Assembly: GCA_014529385.2 (NCBI GenBank)
Contig: CM043963.1
Location: 99,401,912-99,465,911 of the forward strand
Direction of reading: 5' to 3'
DNA from: Adiantum capillus-veneris
Taxonomy: Eukaryota; Streptophyta; Polypodiopsida; Polypodiales; Pteridaceae
DNA: 64,000 nucleotides
Made by a program: the position numbers and the translations under genes
Shown: positions 12,204 to 23,269 of the stretch, one piece after another
How the letters are laid out: each line of letters starts with the position of its first letter
Numbering within the stretch: the first letter of the stretch is position 1
Notes under the pieces: model-generated
What the model saw: only the letters and a program-made list of their open reading frames with translations
Databases searched by the model: none
What the model was told of the DNA's origin: nothing

Positions 12204-12563
12204 TCCATAGACTGCGATGCCTGCATGAAGCGGGTGAAGAAAGCCCTCAATGGAATATAGGGTATTGCTGCCTTCACTCATGGTGGGCTCCGTCGATCCA
12301 AAAGTACTGGTGAAATGTCTTCAGAAGATAGGGAAGAAGGTGGATCTTCAGGGCGGCAAGAGTCACTACATCCCCGACACAATGACCATCTAGACAACCT
12401 CTAGTCATTCAACAGCAACTTCAAAGTTAGTAACAAGAGCAAGAACGGTCTAAAGAGCCAATTGTTGTCGTCAGATGTGGATGGAGATGAGGCAGCGTCA
12501 CCGCCGGAAGTTAACTCTCACATCTTTAGTGATGAGAATGCCAACTCTTGCCGAGTTATGTGA
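12204..12563 (+). pseudogene. Captured fragment of a heavy-metal-associated isoprenylated plant protein (HIPP)
   Basis: From about 12213 one frame reads CDACMKRVKKALNGI, the CxxC metal-binding loop of an HMA domain. After an in-frame stop and a frame change it continues VDPKVLVKCLQKIGKKVDL, the second half of a plant HMA domain. A third frame from about 12408 ends ...SDENANSCRVM before a TGA at 12561-12563. CRVM fits a CaaX isoprenylation box, as expected at a HIPP C-terminus. HIPPs are membrane-tethered metallochaperone-like proteins of vascular plants. This copy has stops and frameshifts and lies wholly inside the CACTA element between direct repeats, so it is transposon-captured host sequence. 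Confidence 0.72.
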
Positions 12564-12641
12564 AAAATTATGTGTTAAATCAGTTTTAAGGTTCTTATAA
12601 TCCTTGTTAGTTTAGTTCTTTGTTTTTAATATAACATAATT

Positions 12642-12860
12642 TACGTTAGATTTAGATTTATGTTATATTAGATTAGACTTAGGTTTATTTAGGTTTACAC
12701 ACACACACACACACACACACAAGAAGAAGAGAGTTTTAACGTCGTAGGAAACTATCCCAAAAGACGTTAAAGATTAGGTTAGATGTAGACTTACGTTAAA
12801 TTAGATTTAGGTTTATTTTTAGTTAGATTTACGTTTATTTAGATTTACGCTTATTTACGT
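12642..12860. repeat. Right copy of direct repeat flanking the HIPP fragment
   Basis: It repeats the 12010-12202 block after a (CA)11 tract at 12699-12720. Together the two copies bracket the captured fragment at an offset of about 711 bp. Confidence 0.8.
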
Positions 12861-13154
12861 TAGATCGAGTCCACGCAAGAATTACTTACGGTTTAGGGTT
12901 TAGAGTTAGACGAACAGTGAAAAGATCTACTGTGAAAAGATGTTAAGATGCTGTAAAGTGCTACAGCTAGAGAAGAGACAAAGGGGTTTTGTCCACTACA
13001 TGCAGTATCATGTAGACGTGGGTCTGTAGATTTCTTGTACCCACAAATATAGGTATTGACCAATCAAGACGAGATTATAACCCGGTGGTTCTGATCTCCG
13101 TGCACCTCTAGACCGAGGTGTGCGGGGATTGGACATGACTAGAGAATGTGAGGT

Positions 13155-13155
<1 letters not shown>

Positions 13156-13213
<58 letters not shown>
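13156..13213. repeat. (GA)n microsatellite upstream of TNP2
   Basis: GA tract lying about 65 bp before the likely TNP2 start codon, so perhaps in its 5' untranslated region. Confidence 0.95.
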
Positions 13214-13216
<3 letters not shown>

Positions 13217-13278
13217 GACGAAGAATGCCAATAGAATATTAAATTTGTTGTCCAGGTTATAAGATTTTTATCCTCATT

Positions 13279-15486
13279 ATGAGTAGTGACGAGGATGTGG
13301 GACCGTCCAACCGAAACACCTATCTCTCAACGAGGGTCTTATGTCCTTGTAATCAATGCAAGCATGTTGTGCGACGGACAAGACGTGTTTCTTTGCAGCA
13401 CGTTTGCGAATTTGGCGAGTTCGATCCATCTATTATAGATCGAGTTGTTGCCAATTATAACTCGTCGGACTCTGACACTGGCCAACAAGCAGCAATCTTG
13501 CAACCCAATAGACGTGTTCGCAGGCGCTTTGGTCAAGCAGCATATGTGAGGCCACAAGATGTAGCCTTTGACAACTCGGGGGATGATCATGCAGAGCACA
13601 TTCCCAACGAGGCAATGTTTGAGCCCGAGATTGATGAAATGATCGAGACGATCATGGATTCAGAAAGGCTTATCTATGATGATATGAAAAGTGAAGCCGA
13701 TACGCCATTGTATAATGGAGCACGTATGTCTAGATTGAAAGCACTCCTGGTTCTTCTCAACATGCAGGCAAAGTTTGGATGGAGTGACACTAGCGTCACA
13801 ACGCTTTTCAGGTGATCTATTACAATTAGTTTACTTTAATAAAACTCTAAATGTATAATGATCTGATAGATTTTTACACGACTGTATCGTATTTTTATGT
13901 TGTGTAGATTGCTTAAAGAGCACATACTACCAGCTGACAATGTGATGCCAGATTCCCGAGATGAAGCAAGAAAGATTTTGCGAAACTTGGGGATGGATTA
14001 CAATTCTATCCACGCTTGTCCTAATGACTGCATTCTTTTCAGAGGGGAATACATAGACATGGAGAAGTGTCCGAAATGTGATTCCAAAAGATATCGAGTA
14101 GATCTCCACGGGACAAAAATTCCACAAAAGGTTTTGCGACATTTTCCTTTGCTTCCTCGCATCAAGCATTTCTTCAAATGTAAGTCCATGGCCGCCCTAG
14201 CATCATGGCATGAGGAGAATAAATCTTTGGATGGTGTGCTACGAATTCCTGCAGATTGCGCAGCCTGGAAACATATAGATGGAACATGGTTGGATTTTGC
14301 CAGGGAAGCTCGAAATTTGCGCTTAGGCCTGGCTATGGATGGCGTAAATCCATTTGGTCAAAGATCAACATCTTACAGTGTATGGCCCGTTGTCATCGTC
14401 AACTACAACATTCCCCCGTGGTTGACTACGAAGAAGGGGCACCTATGGCTAAGCTTGATTGTGCCAGGGCGATATAAAGTGGAGAATATGGATGTGTATC
14501 TTCGTCCACTATTTGAAGAGCTACAACAATTGTGGATTGGCATAGAGGTGGTGGATATGAGCCGACACACAGGACGACGGAATGCTTTGATCAGAGGCAT
14601 TCTAATGTGGACCATGCATGACTATCCCGGGCTAACAGAATGCTCAGGTGATCTATTGACACTCCTCACTCAGACACTGTAAATCTTGTTTTTTCCCATA
14701 GTTGATCTATTATCATGTGTATACATGCAGGGCTTCAAACAAGCGGATACAGAGCATGTGTCACATGTGGACCTAGACTGAATGCACGTAGGGCGCCCTC
14801 ACTGAAGAAGCAAATCTACGAAGGTCATCAAGCGTATCTTCCAGAGAATCATGTGTTACGCGACGGCTTTTTGGGAAGAGAGCCACCAAGGATGTCTGCA
14901 CAAGCATGGTTAGAGTAGAAGGAGATGTGCGATGACGGATTGCCTCCAGGGATGAAGAGACTATCTCTATGGTACGAGTTACCATACTGGCCCCGACTCA
15001 TGATCAAGCACTTGCTCGATCCAATGCACATATTCAAGAATGTGGATCGTATGGAGCAATGGAGCCGCAAACAGCGTCTGATGGATCGATAAAACTCCCT
15101 AAAGCACCATGGATTTTCACAGGAGCCCAAGAACGCAAAGTAAAAGAGACCATTCAATCTTTGCGGACCCCCACTGGCGTAATGCAAGGACGTATGAAGG
15201 TAATTCAAACTGGTGGTACTTCATAGAGGTAGCCCCTCGTAGTGCAAGGACGTATGAAGGATACCATGTGCCAATCACAACGGCATCAATGGAGGAGATC
15301 AGAGAAGATGCTCAATCAGAAGCCGCTGCGGTGGTGCCAGACGAGCATCAAGATGCTACTACTCTATATGGGGTGCATGCAGAGGAGCTACAAAATGAAA
15401 CAGAGGATATGTGTTTAAACGGAGAGCTCTATATAGATATAGGAAGTTATGCTGAGTTATGCGAGGATGAGAGAGAGATCTCTTAA
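13279..15486 (+). pseudogene. TNP2-type CACTA transposase, interrupted and internally deleted
   Basis: Exon 1 (13279-13811) has a LCPCNQCKH cysteine motif like the transposase-associated domain. It is joined over a GT-AG intron (13812-13907) to exon 2 (13908-14647), which reads FRLLKEHILPADN, IHACPNDCILFRGEY, CPKC and NLRLGLAMDGVNPFG, the hallmarks of Transposase_21. A second GT-AG intron (14648-14730) leads to exon 3 with RACVTCGP, GHQAYLP and LLDPMHIFKNV. A TAG at 14916-14918 interrupts exon 3. The reading then changes frame near 15060-15200. A block reading LPKAPWIFTGAQERKVKETI is joined almost directly to a tail with NWWYFIEVAPRS that resembles the C-terminal DUF4216 region. Several hundred residues of the usual middle are therefore missing. 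Inactive as it stands. Confidence 0.88.
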
Positions 15487-15758
15487 AGCCACAAATATTG
15501 TATTTGAATAATTTTGCTCCGTGTTGTAAAATCTCTGGCTCTCTAAGTACCTTCCATGGTGTATAACGCTCTTTTCTACTCGCGCTCACATCTTTTGATT
15601 GAAAATTCTAAGTTTTCGACTTGCCTCTTCTATCACTCAATTCATTGCGTCATTGTATTTATATGCGTCATTACGTCATTGTATTTAATGGTCTTTGCGT
15701 CATTGTCTACTCTATTCATTCAATATTAAGTTTAAATATTCGTGTGTTTAATGCAGGT

Positions 15759-17068
15759 ATGGATGATGAGGAGTTTCTTTCTTCTTTGCCACCGCAGCAG
15801 AGACAGTGGTACGTGGAGCGTCATCGCTCTGGCGCATCATCGCGCGTTCCTACTCCATCCGCATCTCCCTCTCTTTCGGAGCATTCGGCGCGCTCCGAAG
15901 CTTCGGCGTCGACGAGACGATCTTCACACTCGTCTAGACACCGGCGCTCTAGTGGTGGCGGTGGCGGTTGTTGTGGGGATTCCGCCGCCGATGCCTCCAC
16001 ACCGCCTCGTGTTCGACGAGGCTCTTTACCCTCCCCTTCTTTGCCCACCCCCACACCAGCTATAGCATCGCCATCTACGCCAGGTTTTGCGCGGCTGACT
16101 ATTTCTAGCAGCTACACACCTCTACCTACTCCGCCAGGAGCCAACCCACTCGACACTCCTCGCTTCGGGGCCCAGACGCCGGTGGAGACACTTGACGTCC
16201 GTACCCCCATCGACACGCCGCTAGAGACCCCTGCCGGGACACCCAGGTTCACGCGTCACCGGCCAGAGGGCTTGCCTTACTCCGTTGACTTCAGCGGCGG
16301 CATCATCATGGATGATGACGGCAAGAAGGTGATCTCGCGCATGCGTGGTCTTTGCTCTCAGCTATTTAGACACTATATACTAAACAAATGGAGTGAAGTA
16401 CCAAGTGATTTAAAAAACAGAGTCATCAACATACTTCATGATGAGTTTCCCGTTCCAACACGGGATCAGCGCTTCAATGAAGACCTGATGAAGATTCGAA
16501 TGCGCGAATACTGCAAATACAAGCATTCTGAAGTGCAAAAAGCAATCAAGAATGGGTGGAACAGGCCAGATTGGCTGGCCAAAGAAGATTGGAAGAATGC
16601 GAAGAAAGCAGCGCGCGAGAATCCCGACAAGTGGAAGCAACAAAAGAATGCAGCCAGAGCGCGAGTAGAGGCAGGGAGCTCGCACCACTTGGGGAGCGGT
16701 GGATGGGCATCATTTGAGGCCGATTTTGTAAGTGTTTTCGCATTGCTCTTTATGTTCGATAGTTTAGGGTTTATGAGTTTTTTAATTCTAACATAATGAA
16801 ATCTTTGTATGTTTTGACAGTGGTCGATGACAGGACGTGATCCCACACCGTACGAGCGCGAGTACGCAGGCAGGAAGGGCTTAAACGCCCTGATGGACAT
16901 TCTCAGTTCTCGTGGCGGCATGGTTAGTATTAGGGTTTACTCTTTTCTATTTTTTGTATTGTTTTATAAATGTCGTTATATGTTTATACTTACTGAAAGC
17001 TGTCTTATTGTCTTTTTTTGCAGAATCCGACAGATACGCCGCTTGGACGCGATGAGACGTCTGACTAG
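15759..17068 (+). CDS. TNPA-like (Transposase_24-type) CACTA accessory protein, 371 aa
   Basis: The start ATG at 15759 follows TTAATGCAGGT, which looks like a splice acceptor, so a leader intron is likely. Exon 1 is 15759-16727, intron 1 is 16728-16820 (GTAAGT...ACAG), exon 2 is 16821-16922, intron 2 is 16923-17023 and exon 3 is 17024-17068, ending in TAG. All junctions keep frame. Residues 1-170 are Ser/Pro/Thr-rich with a glycine run. From about residue 190 the basic domain DLKNRVINILHDEF...WLAKEDWKNAKKAA resembles plant En/Spm Transposase_24 proteins, including GRDPTPYEREYAGRKGL near the end. In En/Spm, TNPA binds subterminal repeats and works with the transposase. No defect is visible, so this may still be expressed. 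Domain name is by recall. Confidence 0.8.
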
Positions 17069-17401
17069 ACGACGTCAGTTTAGCCGTAGCTAGATAGCAT
17101 TAGTTTAGGGTTTCTCATAGCTTATGTATCATGAGACGGATTTTATACGTCTTTTTGAACCATGTATATTATTACATTTGTCACCGCAGTTCCTTTTGCC
17201 AATCAATTCTTTATGTCTATGATGTTGTACAATTATCATTATTACATTTGCCAATCAATTCATTTTGCCTATGATGTGTACAATTGTCAATTTTACGCTT
17301 GTCAATTTTGCAAACAATGCGTCTTGTGGGTGACTATTTTGGGTCTATTATCTACCCTTGCACTTTTTTTAAAAAGTGAATCAAGTACAATATGGTTAAT
17401 G

Positions 17402-17660
17402 GGTGGCAGGGCATTCAATGCCCTGCCACCAAAAAAAAATTCTCTCGGGCGTCGCTATAACCGTCGCTATTTATGGCTCTGTAGCGTCGCTATGAGCGTC
17501 GCTATAGTCTTCTGTGTGAACGTCGCTATAACCGTCGCTATGACCGTCGCTACGAGCGTCGCTATAAGCGTCGCTATATAGAGACGCTCATAGCGACGCT
17601 CTCGTAGCGACGCTCGTAGCGACGGTTATAGCGACGCCGGGGGTTATAAAAACCCAGTGT
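17402..17660. repeat. Right subterminal repeats and palindromes of the CACTA element
   Basis: 17402-17415 and 17417-17430 form a perfect 14-bp inverted repeat (GGTGGCAGGGCATT) around one base, followed by nine A. From 17448 there is a dense run of CGTCGCTAT words, first in one orientation and after about 17580 in the other (AGCGACG). The whole region can fold on itself and mirrors the motif at the left end. These are candidate TNPA binding sites. Confidence 0.85.
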
Positions 17661-17940
17661 ATTTCCGTCGCTAACAGCGTCACAAGAGCACACAACCTCT
17701 TGTAGTGGGTCTTGAAATTTTTTTATAAATTGACCAAGAAAAGAGTCCCTCTTATCGGTTAAAAATTCATAGCTAAGAGGTTTTATAAATAATCCTTGAA
17801 TGCACGTGATATATAGGTTTTATGTATAATGACCACCTCAAGAGGAGAAGCCACACGTAATGGTTCAAGGGGTGTATGGAGGTTGAATTTACAGGGCAAG
17901 AGATGTAGAATACGCAAAAGGAGAAGTAGTTTGTACACAC

Positions 17941-18216
17941 ATGCATGTGCGTCACACCTCAGTGCTGACTAAAGTGGTTAGTTCAGGAAGGACAGACTGG
18001 AAAATGAATCTCCATGCTGCTCTATGGGCTTATCGAGTTTCATTCAAAACAGCTTTAAATGTAACACCCTTTAACCTTGTTTATGGCCTTGATGCCATAC
18101 TGCCAATAGAATTTCTATTGCCGACATTAAGGGTAGCTAAGGATCTTGAGTGGACTGGACATGAATTGTCAGAAAGACTTGAAGATTTAGAAAATCTAGA
18201 GATTGAGACACCCTAG
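17941..18216 (+). pseudogene. Ty3/gypsy integrase C-terminal fragment
   Basis: The frame reads TDWKMNLHAALWAYRVSF, then TALNVTPFNLVYGLDAILPIEFLLP. This is the region just after the catalytic glutamate of plant gypsy integrases (ALWAYRT...TPFxLVYGxEAVLP). The catalytic core, RT and gag are absent upstream, so only the tail of an element remains. It ends in a stop at 18214-18216 and is followed by a probable polypurine tract and LTR. Confidence 0.85.
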
Positions 18217-18300
18217 ACTACTGCAGACATCATAGTAGACATCTTCATCATTTGCATCACATCTTTGGCTTCATGCGGTTTGTTCAATATCCGGAGTGCT

Positions 18301-18740
<440 letters not shown>

Positions 18741-20100
18741 CGCACGCGCACTCTCACAATGGGGAGAGGCCTCTGCTTCAGGGGTGCCTCCACAAGAGGG
18801 GGCCTTGGCTTCGGCTCCACTGCTACTTCCTCCTTGACCCTATATTTTTGAAAATAGGATACCTTGGGGGACTCTCGCTTCTTATCAGAGAACGTAGCTA
18901 TGCCGTTGGCAAGGGCTTAACTTCAAAGCTTCAGACAAATCCGCTTTCGTGGGGATCTGGAAAAGCGTGGGGAGGAGGCATTACTGATCGAGTTTGGGGG
19001 TTATAGCACTTTGTAACTACTCTCACTGCCATTATGACCAGTAGCCATGGAAGATAGGACCCACAATATGATGAAGAAGGGCTTCCTTGCATTATGGTCG
19101 GCTCTGGCTGGGTTTGGTTGGACATCTTTGAAGTTGCAGGTGCTATTTCAGGTGCATGTTGGGCAGTATTTACGGATCATTTAGGGGTACTTGTTCAATG
19201 CCTAGGGTTCATCTTGTGTGTCCTTGTAAATTTTGGCTTTGGAAGTCCTACAAATCTAAGAAGATGTGTTTATCTATTGAAGGCTAGTTGGTAATCAATG
19301 TGTTTCTCTATTGAAGGCTAGTTGGTAATGAATGTTCGGAGTGGTGTTTTTGGGGATTGGACTCTTCTACTCCTTTTGCTTCTCAGCTGTGTCTCTTGTT
19401 GTTCTGATGAATAGTTTGGATCGGGGTGACAAATTTCTTGGCTTGGTGGCATCCTTGGTCGGGATCTCCTTGTTCTCTCTTTGTATGTGTGGATCCCAGT
19501 TCAATCGTGTCAAGGGTGGCTCCCTTATCAGCCGGTCACTATGGTTAGGTGGCTCCCATGTTAGCCGATTGTTGGGCTATGCTTCCTTGAAAAAAGCAAT
19601 GTGGAGGGAATAGTTATCTATTGTGGGTCTATTTCATGCGATCGTTTGTCTCTTTATGTCATCCATGGCTTGATAATAAGCATGGAGGTGTTGTATATTT
19701 TTTATCCTATCATGCTAATATAACTACCACTCACAGTTGTTAGTTTGTAATACAAGAAAGCCCTCAAATACTAATGAACTAGAGCTTATCATTCTACAAA
19801 GTAATAATCATAACTACAATCTGGTATATTATTGAAAGGCCTACAAGCTTAATGAAAATACTAAGAAAAACCTGCTAAGAGGAGATTAGTAGGATAGTTA
19901 AGACAATATATAACTAATATAACAGACCCTAGAGGCTAATCGTGTTTTGATCTCGTATAGTTATTGAAAATCCTACAAAACCTTATGAAAATACTAAAAT
20001 AGAACCTGCTAAGAGAAGACGAGTAGGATAATTAATGTAATATAACTAATGGGGAGCTAATCATATATTTTAGACCCTAGAGGCAAACCATGTTTTGATA
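18741..20100. other. No recognisable gene
   Basis: Small frames at 19094-19294 and 19332-19613 encode hydrophobic peptides without known motifs. A short tandem duplication of TCTATTGAAGGCTAGTTGGT lies at about 19270-19330. Two similar blocks around CCTAGAGGCTAATC...GTTTTGAT (19930 and 20080) resemble each other. Nothing more can be supported. Confidence 0.4.
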
Positions 20101-20104
20101 CCAT

Positions 20105-20271
20105 GGTGAGAATGGGGAGCTATATAGCCTAACACAAGGATAACACGTACAAGAGAAAATGCAATTGATTATCAACAGAATGCTCGCTCATAATGAGTGA
20201 GTTCACAATGAGAGGGGCTTATATAACCTAAGTGACAAGCTTGATGACATTACTACCCAAGTCAGCTAACA
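20105..20271 (-). mobile_element. Possible short LTR on the minus strand
   Basis: Read on the minus strand it starts TGTTAGCTGACTTGGG, contains TTATATAAGCCCC (a TATA-like box), and ends TTCTCACCA just before TGGTATCAAAAC, which resembles the initiator-Met primer-binding site. Length is about 165 bp. No second LTR or target duplication was seen, so this is tentative. Confidence 0.3.
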
Positions 20272-20279
20272 TAGATAGG

Positions 20280-20674
20280 GTTCCCAAACTAGATGGTGAA
20301 AACTAGCCAATATGTTTATGCTTGAATTCATTGTTCTTTGGGCCTTATGATGCAAATTTATTTCAATTTGTGTGTGTGTGTGTGTGTTTGTGAAGAGAGC
20401 ATCTTTGAAGAACAAGCAATTACAATTAAGAGTTTGTAGGGATGAATTGGACAACTAATGGATCAACTTGAGCTCAACAAGAAGAACTGTTTGGTAGGTT
20501 CGACCAAAGAGGACGAGAGATGCATGCCTGAGTAGTGATGAAGACTTGGCTCGACCACGATAGAGTGTGAGAGAGTGAGAGAGGAAAAGAAAAGTGTACA
20601 CCTTAGAGCAACCCTTAATCTTTGGAAGGTCACAAATTGTTAATATGGATTGCAAGCACACACAACCATTGGAG

Positions 20675-20723
<49 letters not shown>

Positions 20724-22990
20724 GCACCTCCGACGGTAGATTTCAGACCATTGTACCCTGTGCACAACCACGCTTGACAAGCCCTCAGCGACTCGTGAAA
20801 AATCATACACTCTAGCCATTGAGTCTCTCTAGTCTCGAAAAAATAGAAAACCTTTCAAAACATCTTTTTTGTGTGTGCAAAACTCACAATTATGAGTGAT
20901 TCTTTTATAAGGTCACCAATAGATTACAAATCAGCCTCAAGCTCAGGCCGAGCCTTGAGGGACAAAGGGTTATAACTAAGCTTAGTTACAAGCACCAAGT
21001 AGATAACTAATACGCAGGGCACGGCTGGATGGTGAGGGATGCCCTAAGACAATCATCCGAGCTATACTTTTTACTTACCACACATATTATCTCCTTGATT
21101 TCTTGTACAATCTCTAAGAAGCTAGCCACTGAGAGGTCTTTATCAAAGCCACGACAGTTCCTGGCCTTCCAGATGTTAGTGACCTCTAGTACCTTTCAAA
21201 ACATCTTAAGTGCATAAGCGAAGAGTGAGTTTAGGAAATGAAAAGACATGTAAAGGTAAAAAATCAAAAGACTTTTTGTGTCTATATAAAGAGGTGGTCG
21301 ACTCCACATTGGTGCATCTAGGTTTTTCTTCTCCTTTATATTTTTCCCTTTAGTGTTTTCTTCTCTATAAAGTGTCCTTACACTATGTAAGTGTGCAAGT
21401 ATGTCCCTTTAGTGTTTTCTTCTTTACAAAGTATCCTTAGAGTATGTACTTGCACTAGGGTAGAGGTGCCAATAAGTAACAAGGCCCCAAAGCGGGGATG
21501 GTCCTACCCCCTGAGAACATTTGAATATCTATTAAAGTTGAGACTCTCTTGCACCAAAAGAGAGACAGCTTAACGGGAACATGTTCGGCTGCCATTGGCG
21601 AAATCGAGAGTTCGAACCTTTTTGTCTGAAATTCTTCCTTCTCACACGGGGTGCGTCTCTCTTCTGGTACGCATTTTTGTAACACACGATTGTCGACGAC
21701 AACTCGTGCTCGCACTGTCGACCATCGCTAGGCTTGGTGCCATTGCTACAGGTAGATGAGGTAGGGCGCTACGTTTTGCACCTCTTCTCTCTGCAAACAA
21801 GGTAGCAGAGCCAGAGAATTGCTAGCATGAAGGTAGTCGTCTCTATAGTGGCTCCTCTACCCTATGTAAGTAGTGAATATTATTTTTTTAAAGCCATTAA
21901 GAATACCTTACAATACGAATATTATAATATTGTGAGCCTTCATCGGCTTCTTTATTTAATATTGCAATTTGATATTTGCACATTTCATGAGAACTTGAAC
22001 TTTTGCATTTTTCCAAGTAAGTTCCAAGGCTTGAGTCAAGCACATGGTTTTGAGTCAAATTGGTGTTCAAAGGGATGGTCACTTCTTTTCAAGACACTAC
22101 TTTTGAGTTAGATGTCCTGCATTGGGTATCATATCATGGGAACCTTTATACAAAGATTCACCCACTGTTATATAATTCTTCTTTATGGTTGCGGCCACCT
22201 TACAGTTGCATCGTATCTAGTTATAACTTATTCTATCATCCATCCATGCAAAATATATATGAACCTTCATACATGCCAAAAGAGAGAGAGACAAAAGAGA
22301 GAGAGAGAGAGACTATAGAGAGAGAGAGGTGCAATTGGGTAGTATGAATCTGGCTGCATAGTCCTGGTCGTTCTTCTTGTGCACTTTGTGGGTGTATGAG
22401 GAGAGTGGCCGGGAGTGACCTACCTGACTCCTAAAACAAAAAACAAAAGTATGAGAGAGCACGAGATATACATGTGGGTGATGGTCTGCATAACTAGAGG
22501 GAGAAGCAACCGGGTAGAGAGAGAGAAAGAGAGAGAGCCGCTACCTATGTGGGGCATATAGCCTTTCGTTAGGAATGGTGTGTGCATGTGTGAGAGAGAG
22601 AGAGAGAGGTGTGGGCGAAAGGGATGATGCGAGGGGTTCCTGCCCACCTGCATGCGCGTGGGTGTTTCTCTTTGGACCAATAAACAGTAGTTTGGGCGCG
22701 CCTGAAGCATGTGCCTTATACAAGTCCCAGCTATAATATCGTAGCCTTGTGCAGTCATTTTGCAGCTTCGCGGCAAACAGTCAATTGCATGTGGGAATAT
22801 CGGCCATCATCTTTACGTATACAGTATCGGCCATCATCTTCACCCTTTCTTTAATATATCGCTCTAGAAAATGTTCACGATGCTTCTGCTTGTTTGTTTG
22901 TTTGTGCACAAGAAGATTTAAACATTTTCTCATGTAGGAAAATAGTCTTTTTCAGCGTTTTCCATAAAATACATAACATCATGAGCTTCT
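20280..22990. other. No recognisable gene; short GA tracts and one tRNA-like block
   Basis: Short frames of 60-118 codons have no known motif. (GA)n tracts lie at 20676-20720 and around 22290-22330 and 22590-22610. The block at about 21560-21640, ending GAGAGTTCGAACC, looks like an RNA polymerase III A/B-box pair as in a SINE head, but no tRNA fold closes. Confidence 0.4.
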
Positions 22991-22994
22991 GCTC

Positions 22995-23175
22995 GGGAGG
23001 CACCGTATACCTAGCTAGGTACGATTGGCCCGGTGGGGGTCAAGGGACCGTCGTCCCCCCATACCTAGCTAGGTACGATTGGCCCGGTGGGGGTCAAGGG
23101 ACCGTCGTCCCCCCACCGGGCCGGCGGTCCCCTGACCCCAATCGTACCTAGCTAGGTATGCAATGCCTCCCCCAC
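22995..23175. mobile_element. GC-rich fold-back (inverted-repeat) element
   Basis: A unit starting ATACCTAGCTAGGTACGATT and containing GGCCCGGTGGGGGTCAAGGG occurs twice in direct order (23007 and 23061, 54 bp apart), then once inverted (to about 23159). The outermost bases GGGAGGCA and TGCCTCCC also pair. The whole stretch can form a long hairpin of very high GC content in AT-rich surroundings. No clear target duplication flanks it, so the class (MITE or Foldback) is open. Confidence 0.7.
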
Positions 23176-23269
23176 AATAGCTAATGATGTTAAGGTAAGT
23201 CACAATGTGGGAATTATTGTGAGAACTTGTCCAAAACTTCTTGTAGTTTGTGTGTGTGTGTGTGTGTGT

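Larger units (their letters stand above)
11113..17707 (+). mobile_element. Complete CACTA (En/Spm-type) DNA transposon, 6595 bp
   Basis: The left end is CACTATAAGAGGCT (11113-11126). The right end, read inward, is CACTACAAGAGGTT (17694-17707), giving 12 matches of 14. Both ends are bordered by the trinucleotide GGT (11110-11112 and 17708-17710), the 3-bp target duplication expected of CACTA elements. Subterminal arrays of a GCGACGCTCATAGCGACG-like motif lie at both ends. Inside, in order, are microsatellite-rich DNA, a captured HIPP fragment, a broken TNP2 transposase gene and a TNPA-like gene. The transposase is damaged, so the copy is probably not self-sufficient, although its ends look usable in trans. 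Confidence 0.92.

Noticed and set aside
21560-21640. tRNA gene
   Set aside because: B-box-like GTTCGAACC is present, but no acceptor stem or anticodon arm closes, so only a SINE-like block is suggested.
23007-23160. CRISPR-like direct repeats
   Set aside because: Only two adjacent copies with no spacers, plus an inverted third copy. The structure is a fold-back element in plant DNA.
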